This document shows, piece after piece, positions 56,610 through 64,000 of a DNA stretch of 64,000 nt. The notes beneath the pieces were generated by a model, which saw only the letters and a list, made by a program, of their open reading frames with translations, was not told the origin of the DNA and did not search any database. The DNA is from Ceratobasidium sp. AG-K (Eukaryota; Basidiomycota; Agaricomycetes; Cantharellales; Ceratobasidiaceae), in NCBI GenBank assembly GCA_037039685.1, contig JAWNGF010000002.1, positions 992,001-1,056,000 on the forward strand, read 5' to 3'. Both the position numbers and the translations under genes were made by a program. How positions within the stretch are numbered: the first letter of the stretch is position 1; each line of letters starts with the position of its first letter.

Positions 56610-59419
56610 TCAATGCTGCGCCAGCTTTGCCGCCTCCTCTTTGATGGCTTGCACCTCCGCCTCCTTCAAGCTCGCCTTGAGCGCCAACAGCTCGGCCAAT
56701 GCTGCGTCCAATGTCTCCCCCTCCTGCGCCTTGCCTTCCTTGATCGCACGTACACGCTCGCCCTGTGTCTTGACTTTGACCTCCAATTCGACGACCTGGG
56801 GTGTCTTGGGAACTGGCGGAGCCGCTGCTTGAGCTGCTTTTGCGGCTTTCGCAGCTGCGGCCTGCTTCTTCTTTGACAATGGTGGTACGTTGTCTGCCAC
56901 CCCCGCATCAACAGCTGCCTGCGCACCGCCAAACTTCTTTCGCCATTCATCCGCTTTGGCCTCCTTGATCAGGGTGAACAAGAGCTCTGGTGTACCAAGC
57001 TTATGTCCCGCGAGAATGTCGGTCGAAAGCACGTCCGGAACAACGCGAGGGGGTGCGTTCAGTTGACGGAGGATCGAATCCGAAGTAGATGGCATGAAGG
57101 GGTGAATCAACGCCGAGAGCGCATAGATTAGGTTCACGGCCCTCGAGAGCACCTGTGCGCATCGCTTTGGGTCCTTTTCGAGCAAAGCCTTGGTCAGATT
57201 GGAGCGTTGGAGGTAGGCATTACCTCGGGCGGAGACAGACAAGACGAGATTAAGACTTTGGCGGATCTTGACCCGGTCCATGGATTCGACATATTCAGCC
57301 AAAAGTTCATTGATCTCAGAGACGAAGGTTGGGTCGGCTTCATCCGAGTTCACAGGAAGTGGACCTTCTGGGTCGTCGGATTCTGGAATAATGCCTTTGA
57401 ACTGGTCGGTGAGGAATTTGAGGACTCGGTTGACGTAGTTGCCAAGGCTGTAGTTGCGTTAGTTATCCAGCCACAGTAATGAAGAGTGATGCGATCACTC
57501 ACTTTTTTAAGAGCACGTTATTGTTTCCAGCGATCTAGGGTCAAATTTAGGGGGTGTCGCGGGAGCGCTCATAGATAAACTCACGAAGTCCGTCCATGAG
57601 AACATGGAGTCAGAGGTTTCCGGGCGTGAGGCTAGGAGATAGTAACGCCATACTGAGGGAGGGATACCAGTCTCCTTGGCTCCCGGGCCAAAGACTCCAA
57701 CCCCTCGGGACTTGGAGAACTTCCCAGATTCGTAGTTTAGATATTCTGAATGATGGTATAATTAGAAGTGGTCGGATGGTGAGAGAAAGAAGTTTACCTG
57801 TCGTGGATAAATGATGCAACGTGGTCCATGGTCGACCATCTCCGAGGAGAATGCTCGGCCAAAGCACGGTATGGAAGTAAACGTTGTCCTTGCCCATGAA
57901 CTGGAACAAGCGAACGTTCTCGTGATTGAACCACCATTGCTTCCATTCGGGGGTATATCCTGCTGTGATACTCGGGTATCCAAACGGTGCATCAAACTAT
58001 GCATTTTGTCAACAATGAGCCACCCTGTCGCTGCGCTTGATGCTTACCCAAACATCTATGGACAAGGGGTTAATGCTGTCATCAGATCCCTGTGAGCAGA
58101 TGATACTCACACAAAACCTTGCCCTCCATGAGCTCACTATCCTTGTCGCTGGTCTTGGGTACAGGAACGCCCCAGGTCAAATCTCGTGTAATCGGACTGG
58201 GACGTAATCCTCCCTTGACGCGAGAATCAATTATTTCTCCATCAGCATTTATGACCGAATTCGGACTCCATCTTCCCTCTTTCCAAGACCGTTTGATCCA
58301 TTCTTCTAACCGCGGCTGCGTGATGTCGAGGCGAACGTACATATGGGCTGTGTCTCGAGTCGTAATCTTGTGAGAGCGATCGACTAGGCACCGGGGGTTG
58401 ATGAGCTCTACGGGATCAAGGGTTTTCGCACAACCATCGCATTGATCTCCTCGAGCGTCCTATGTAAAACCAAGGTTAGCTATATTCGATTCTTTCCATA
58501 GGCGACCTACATCATATCCACAGTGAGGGCAGGTTCCTTCAACAAATCGATCGGCCAGGAACCTAGAAAAATTGGTCACACGATGCAAAAAAAGCTAATA
58601 CGAACTAACTTACTTGGCGCAGCCCTCGCAATAGGTCTGAGCTTTGGTTTGCATCTGGAGAAGTCCATTATTGGACAGGTTTGTATACGCCTCCTGGCAT
58701 ATTCTAATCGATTATTGTTGAGGAGCAAATACACATGTATGAATTAAGCTTACTGAGTTTGCTCCGGGGCTGAAGTTCGACCAAACGAGTCAAAACTGAG
58801 TGAGATGTTAGGCCAAATTTGGATCTGGCAGAGCGATACAATCAACACTCACCTTAGCTCAAACCAGTCATAGGTCTCTCTATGTAGGGCATTGTACTTG
58901 TCACACAACTCCTTGGGTGTAATCTTCTCTTTGATCGCTTGTGTCTCGGTTGCAGTCCCGTATTCGTCTGTTCCACAAATGTAAAGCGTCTTTCTGTTTC
59001 TACTGCCTGCAACGCCTGTTAATATCACTGTCAGACTGTCGCAAGCAGAGCTAACGGTTGTATCTATGAAATCGATATCAGCCATCGGCTCCGCCAACTT
59101 GTTTAACAAACGTCTGACAGACCTCGCGAAGACGTCCGCGCTAAGTGTGCTTCCAATGATATTTCCTGATACCGCTCAGTTAGTACGCCACTTGGGCTGA
59201 ATTAGTAACTCCTCATACCAAGATGAGGGACGTTATTGCAGTACGGCAACGCAGAGGTAATTAATATATTCTCCTTCCCTTCGTCCGGTAATCTGTTCAC
59301 AGTCAAGTGCTCAGCTACTTACCACCTGAAGTTTAAATATTTGCTTACATTACTTCCCCCGGCACCACAAGCTTCATAAGTATCCTGGAATCATTACGGA
59401 TTTTCCTATCGGAGGCCAT
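56610..59419 (-). CDS. mes1: Cytosolic methionyl-tRNA synthetase
   Basis: The ATG at 59419 leads, after one intron, to [20 protein letters not shown], carrying the class I HIGH-type motif (HLGN). [20 protein letters not shown] and [20 protein letters not shown] follow. A zinc-binding knuckle region ([20 protein letters not shown] and [12 protein letters not shown]) is next, then [12 protein letters not shown] and [20 protein letters not shown] blocks. The KMSKS equivalent is [16 protein letters not shown]. The anticodon-binding helices ([20 protein letters not shown] onward) precede an Ala/Lys-rich appended C-terminus ([20 protein letters not shown]) with a helical tail, a region that in eukaryotic enzymes binds tRNA or partner proteins. 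The enzyme charges tRNA-Met for initiation and elongation. Roughly ten short introns. Confidence 0.93.
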
Positions 59420-59842
59420 CTCTGTGCTTGGAGCTCAAATAAATGTCAGGCGAGGTTCCAGCGATCGTGGGGAAGTGCAAGTCGGTCCAAGCGTGTGCGA
59501 ATCTAACTGATCGCTGACTAGGATAAAATCAACACCGCCACAAATTAGCCTTTTAGCGCTGACGGTTGCACCATCTCTTTTCAGCGCTTAGCGTACCTCG
59601 AGGTTTGAAACTAAGTACCTTTGTTACCTAGAGACGCAGAATCCGTAAAATCGCGCACATGTTATTTGGAATAAACTTGCTCCTTTGGAATAAATCAGTT
59701 CCGATCGGGTTCGCGTCTAGGCGCCGCCTCTGTGACCGTGTGTATTAAGTTACTAGGCGGAGATGGGATAGAAAACGTGCACAAGTAACCCCCCTCCCTT
59801 TTCTCTGTCTTTCCTTACCCTTCCTTCAGCACACTATCCGCA
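59420..59842. promoter_or_regulatory. Intergenic between two divergent genes
   Basis: 423 nt separating Met-tRNA synthetase (minus) from the gene at 59843 (plus); presumably both promoters. A pyrimidine-rich stretch lies just upstream of 59843 (about 59785-59830). Confidence 0.4.
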
Positions 59843-60764
59843 ATGAGTGAGGTTTTGGCCGATTTATACGGAGATGAGGACATGAAGGAGGCTGAGAAGC
59901 TCATTGGCGATATCCCAAATCTCTGCGAGAAACAGTGGATGCAAAAGGTACGTTGCATCACACCTTCGTTGGACCTCGTCTCCCCCTTGCTATCGCAACT
60001 CTTGCATCTTTCCCCCTGAAATATCGCTCTTCAGTACTAGAGCCAACTCTGGGCTAACTTGTTCATGTGTGGATTATGTGGTTCTAATTCACAGGAAGCA
60101 TGTTATGAGCTCTACGAACGCCACGCAGACTTTCAGCAACAGATACAATTCGTGAAAAATCACAAACCTTACACTGAGGCGGACTATAAATTCTGCAGGG
60201 AGGGGGCAAAGCTGGAGCTTCGTACTATATCAGAGTGAGTAGCAGCAACTTGAACTCCTTGTACGTTTGCGTTCCTGGCTCACTAATACATCTATCAGAT
60301 TTTCCAATCTCCTCCAGAAAACATCGCGTAGATCCAAACTCCGTAGTTTGTTAAACCGAAGAAAGACCATACGAACACTCAAAGCACTCAACGAGGCCTT
60401 AACTCAGGGGATTGAGCATATCCACACTCTCATTCCCGAAACGCATGCCTTATTCCAGCCCCCTACCAGCCTTGGGCTACCAGATACCGAGTTTCAGGCT
60501 ATTGAATTCGACCCTTGGGCGTACAGCACTGCTCAAGCTCCAACCCGAGCTCGGAGTCGAAAGAACAGTGCCGGATTGTTGTTCGGGAAACCCCCTGGGC
60601 GTGGGGGCGCGACTCCTCATCCCCCAATGCCGCCCCCCGTATCCATACCACCTGGTGAACTCACCGTCCCAGGCTCCCAAACTCCAAATGGCTTGGACTG
60701 GTCCCCTTCATACGAATACGCGTTAGCAGATAACAGACTCCCGAATCCCCCCGCAGCGGCCTAA
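59843..60764 (+). CDS. Hypothetical protein, 236 residues, helical N-terminus and Pro-rich C-terminus
   Basis: Three exons (59843-59947, 60095-60234, 60299-60764) close exactly. The N-terminal half is helical and charged (MSEVLADLYGDEDMKEAEKL; CYELYERHADFQQQIQFVKN; RRSKLRSLLNRRKTIRTLKA) and could form a coiled coil. The C-terminal half is Pro/Gly-rich (GGATPHPPMPPPVSIPPGEL). No catalytic motif, signal peptide or membrane segment is seen and I do not recognise a family. The first intron (147 nt) is longer than most in this window. The start follows a pyrimidine-rich leader and is the first ATG. Confidence 0.65.
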
Positions 60765-62195
60765 GCAAGTCCCTCCCAATGATTGGTTGACATTGTGGCT
60801 TCATATATTTACTGTTTTTCCCGATAGTGCAATTGTCCCCGCCCTTGGATACCCCCAATACCCAAATATAATACGCCATCAATGCATGTACTTCTGCACT
60901 AATTCCCTCATATATGCCATTCAAATAGATATACGATGTTTTGACAGAAGGTCGTACGTTGGTTAAATAACAAGGTGACAAATTCAATTCAGTTGATAAA
61001 TTGCAGGAAGCACTGACCAAGTCGGCCCTCGATCCGTTGTCGGACTAGTGAGGTCGACCAACGTGCTGATTGTTATTGCTGGGCCGTCGGTCGCATTGAA
61101 CAATGCATCCAAGACTCGGTGTTGCGATGCAGATTTCTATTATTTTTGACCCCCCCAAACATTCTCATCCTTTTGAGTCTAGACGCATACAGGCATGTTG
61201 CCATACTCCGAGTGCCACATGGTAGCTTACAGGTTCATGTCAACAACACCGATGGAAGTTCATAGCAAATAATACACAAACATGTATTAAGCTCTTCTGC
61301 TTGCAGAGGCCAAAACTGTCGCGTCCGGGTTCTTTGCGGTACAATGGTGGATGCGGGAGGCAACAGCTGCCGGAAGTTATCCATGTTGAGAATATGAGGA
61401 TTTGAGGTGGGGCACTGGTATATAGTAAGCTAACCACGCCGAAGTCCAGAGTTGACCCTGGATGCGCAATTACAGCTATATTAGGGCATATGGCAATGTA
61501 GCTGATCATTTTATCCTCGTCAGCTGTAGGTCTCTTGCAATGATTGACAAGGAGGCGTAGTGTTTGATCGTGGCATTCGGGCGAGCCGAAACTCTCAATC
61601 CATGCACGCACCTCGTGCTGGCCATGCCAAAGAAGTACGAACGGCGGTGCGACCGCCCCTGTGTCAATCCAACGGCCAGACACTAGACATTTTCACTGCG
61701 CAAACCGAACAAGCCTAGGCACATGACGACTCACATATAGCACTGACACTCGCGCCCGGTCAAAATGACGGACGTAGCGCAATCGTGCAATCAATCCCGC
61801 GGGCCCCTAACTGTCATGCGGACGAAACCCCTTTAATCGCAACTATGCCGGGCGGCTGTACGAATCCAGGTTAAGCATCCCCCGCTGTCGTCACAAGGCG
61901 ATCGGGCACCCATGATGCAATAGTGAAGATCGCAAGGCCAAGAACATCGGACGCTCAATCCACTGCCGGGGGCAATAATCCCGCAAACGCATATAACACG
62001 CATATACGAACATGTCTTACGAAACAGACGTCACGCAAGGTCAAAGCGTCGACTTTGCCTAGATCCGGATCTCACGTGAAACTTCTCACGGTTGCTAGAC
62101 GGTAGAATGAAGCAATCATTACTATGTAATGTACAAGTTATACAACGCCACGCCGTACACACGTAGCTACTTTTGACGCGTCCAATCATACGCGT
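60765..62195. other. Intergenic, about 1.4 kb; one doubtful open frame
   Basis: Minus-strand 61240-61683 is open for 147 codons but lacks an ATG at its start and matches no family I know. Otherwise there is only short noise. No RNA gene was recognised. Confidence 0.35.
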
Positions 62196-63202
62196 TTACC
62201 GGCCCTTGCCACCCTTCTTCTTTTTGCCAGCACCTGAGGCGCTCTCATCACCGCTGCTTAGCGCCTCGCCCCTCGACACCTTGCGTGCTCGCGCACCAGT
62301 ACCTCCAAGGTGGTGAGAAGGGATCCATTCTTCCTCGTAGCGTGCGGCGCCGCCTGGGGTCTCGGGGAGGGGAACCTGGGTAGCGGGAACGTCGGGCTTG
62401 GTGGTTCGGGACTTTTTGGGAGGGGGGTTCATGGTCTGGTATGCAAAGTATCCGCCGCCGCCGATAAGACCAATGAGGGTAAGGTAGGTGAGAATCCTAG
62501 ATACAGCGTAAGTCTTGGAACCTAAATAGAAAGGAAGAGCGTACATCTGAATGTCAAAGATGGAAGAGGGAGGTTCGACAACGGCGACGATCGAGTCATA
62601 GGCTGTGAGGCGGTATGTATTTGCCTGTTGGTGCGATTAGTGGGTGTACGCGCATGTATAGGCAGCAAACTTACGCCGTCGTTGACATTGGCCCAAACAA
62701 GGAGTTTGGTATCCTTTGGACGAAGCCTAAGGGAACGGTCAGACGATCATCTGTCATGTGCGGTGCAATTACTTACTCGGAGTTGATGTAGTATGGGAAT
62801 GTCAAGTTCATACCCTCGATGATAGGCATGTTGAATTTCCGAGACGTAATCTGAGCAGGTCCGTGTTAAACGCGCATGCATACAAATATCAATTCACTCA
62901 CGTTGCGCAAGGTTTTGCCAGAGTCGACATCGTGGAATGAACCAGCAATGTCAACGAGTGTTACGTTCGCTCCGGACGAGTTTAGGATCTTGATATTAAG
63001 CGTAGTCCTCTGTCCGTTCACGACCTCTGAAAAATCTGTTGGTCCAAATCTCAAAACAAATGACGCAAGACTTACGGCCAAATGGATTGTCAGTGGTAAA
63101 GCTCGCACTGACATCAAGCTTGGGCTCAGTAGCAGCAACGACTGCCGCACACGCAGCAGATGCGAAAACAGCAAGCTGAGAAAGTGTCCGGATGAAGTGC
63201 AT
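62196..63202 (-). CDS. TRAP-alpha (SSR1)/Irc22-like ER membrane protein
   Basis: The ATG at 63202 starts a signal peptide (MHFIRTLSQLAVFASAACAA). The lumenal domain carries VSASFTTDNPFG, then VVNGQRTTLNIKILNSSGAN and VTLVDIAGSFHDVDSGKTLR, MNLTFPYYIN and a block ending YDSIVAVVEPPSSIFDIQM. A single membrane span (ILTYLTLIGLIGGGGYFAYQ) precedes a cytosolic tail with Pro/Lys-rich segments and a terminal Lys/Gly cluster (GAGKKKKGGKGR). This order (signal, beta-sandwich with N-glycosylation sites, one span, basic tail) is that of the translocon-associated protein alpha subunit, and of its fungal Irc22 relatives at the ER membrane. Five exons with short introns; the first ends at 63076. It shares a ~130-nt promoter with the Swc6 gene. 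Confidence 0.85.
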
Positions 63203-63332
63203 GATGTGGTAGAGAGCTGGAGCTCCAGTCGTGTCCTCAAAACTCGCATTACACCCACTCAGGGTCCTGCCACGTCGCGTTTGAGATGATTAGTCATGTC
63301 AACGGCGCTTGATTTCGAGAGCCAGCGACGAC
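63203..63332. promoter_or_regulatory. Bidirectional promoter region (TRAP-alpha-like / swc6)
   Basis: 130 nt between divergent start codons. The compact spacing implies shared control elements; none was identified. Confidence 0.4.
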
Positions 63333-64000
63333 ATGGACGAGCCCAAGGCGACTCGAGGCGCTGGAAGAGGGCGGGGTCGACCAAGGGGAAGTGGACGTGG
63401 GACAGCTAGCCGGTTTCAAGGTGAGTTGGCGAGGTTGTTCCGAATGTTTGAACTAGACGTCTTTGTAGCACCGCGGGAAGCGCAGAACGTTGCTGCGGTG
63501 CCAGCAGCCCCCGAACTGATAGCTCGAAGGAATAGACGACACGTCGAAGAGCTCGAGGTGAGTTGTCGTCAATCATGAATCAAGTGACTGGTTCGAGTCG
63601 TCCGCAGCGATCTAATTATGCCGACGCTAAACCCGGCGGGGACGCTAGTACCGGGTTGAGTGGTAACCGAACTCGAACCACACTCGCCGATCAAGGTAAC
63701 AAGGGTCGAAAAAAGGCAACGAACAACGTGCGGACGATCCTGTTGTACCGAAAGAACCTTGCGACGATTATCGAACAAGCGGTGAGCATTCTTCATTATA
63801 TGCATCGGGCACCCTAATTTTTAGCGAAATTAACTCGATTAGGGGTTGGGATCATTGCCGCGCGATGTAGCCAGCTATGTGACCGCCGCAGCACCCGAGA
63901 GCACGATCGCACCGCGGATGCTGTGTTCAGTGTGCAGTTACTGGGGTCGGTACAAGTGCGCCCGATGCGCCCAGCCGTACTGCGATCTGGGGTGCAAGGC
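63333..64000 (+). CDS. swc6: Swc6/Vps71 (ZNHIT1-like) HIT zinc-finger subunit of the SWR1 complex, 3' end missing
   Basis: Exons 63333-63420, 63469-63557, 63608-63781 and 63843 onward. An AT-hook-like RGRGRPRGSGRG start is followed by APELIARRNRRHVEELE, then RKKATNNVRTILLYRKNLAT and IIEQAGLGSLPRDVASYVTA. The protein then enters a HIT zinc finger: LCSVCSYWGRYKCARCAQPY-CDLGCK, with at least six ligands visible before the window ends. In Swc6/Vps71 and ZNHIT1 the HIT finger is at the C-terminus, so only a few dozen residues should be missing. Role: part of the SWR1 remodeller that places histone H2A.Z. The window edge cuts the gene. Confidence 0.85.

Noticed and set aside
61240..61683. Minus-strand open frame of 147 codons
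   Set aside because: No ATG at its start, no recognisable domain, no neighbouring exon that joins cleanly. Kept only as a note in the intergenic entry.
1..64000. CRISPR arrays, operons, ribosome binding sites, phage or insertion-sequence ends
   Set aside because: The window is eukaryotic (spliced genes, tRNA intron, no Shine-Dalgarno pattern). No spaced direct repeats or terminal inverted repeats were seen.

Overview
The window looks like chromosomal DNA of an agaricomycete fungus. A Rhizoctonia/Ceratobasidiaceae-type genome is my best guess, inferred from overall style and not from a search. Genes sit close together on both strands and are broken by many very short introns (mostly 45-60 nt, GT..AG). 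They encode typical fungal proteins: Lon protease, cytosolic Met-tRNA synthetase, metacaspase, a complex I subunit, a peptidyl-Lys metalloprotease and zinc-cluster and forkhead factors. About 27 protein genes and one tRNA gene can be supported. Coordinates of multi-exon genes run from the chosen start codon to the stop codon, and introns were placed by hand from splice signals plus reading-frame continuity.

Layout. 1-4 kb: a minus-strand P-loop NTPase-like gene of a repeated family. 4-10 kb: a disordered nuclear-type protein, a Hen1 small-RNA methyltransferase with a GW/WG-rich tail, and a Nudix hydrolase. 10-14 kb: a 52-A tract, an intron-containing tRNA-Cys, splicing factor Cwc2, and a secreted M35 peptidyl-Lys metalloendopeptidase. 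15-18.6 kb: a long regulator carrying both a Zn2Cys6 cluster and a GATA finger. 18.6-20.8 kb is gene-poor. 20.8-24.8 kb: an H2C2 (integrase-type) zinc protein and a forkhead factor. 24.9-35.4 kb: DNA/RNA housekeeping (Pol delta Pol32/POLD3-like, Rai1/DXO, Tma46, mitochondrial Lon, Hop2). 35.8-42.4 kb: a Whi5/Nrm1-like candidate, a START-like protein, a tandem pair of paraoxonase-like genes that both carry frameshifts, and a GPI-anchored Ser/Thr-rich surface protein. 42.9-47.7 kb: a tandem pair of CHFR-like RING ubiquitin ligases, each ending in a PBZ finger and a DM9-like (DUF3421) module. 47.9-60.8 kb: OPT transporter, metacaspase, complex I subunit, an unknown basic protein, Met-tRNA synthetase and another unknown protein. 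62-64 kb: TRAP-alpha/Irc22-like protein and the start of Swc6/Vps71, which is cut by the window end.

Most genes are single housekeeping units in divergent or convergent pairs, not pathways. The least ordinary signals are: (1) the tandem RING-PBZ-DM9 proteins, one of which also has two RNA polymerase II CTD-like heptads; (2) Hen1 with a GW/WG tail of the kind that docks Argonaute; (3) a transcription factor that appears to fuse two zinc-finger classes; (4) four GC-AG introns, all with the donor GCAAGT, one of which has a GT donor at the same place in its tandem paralogue.
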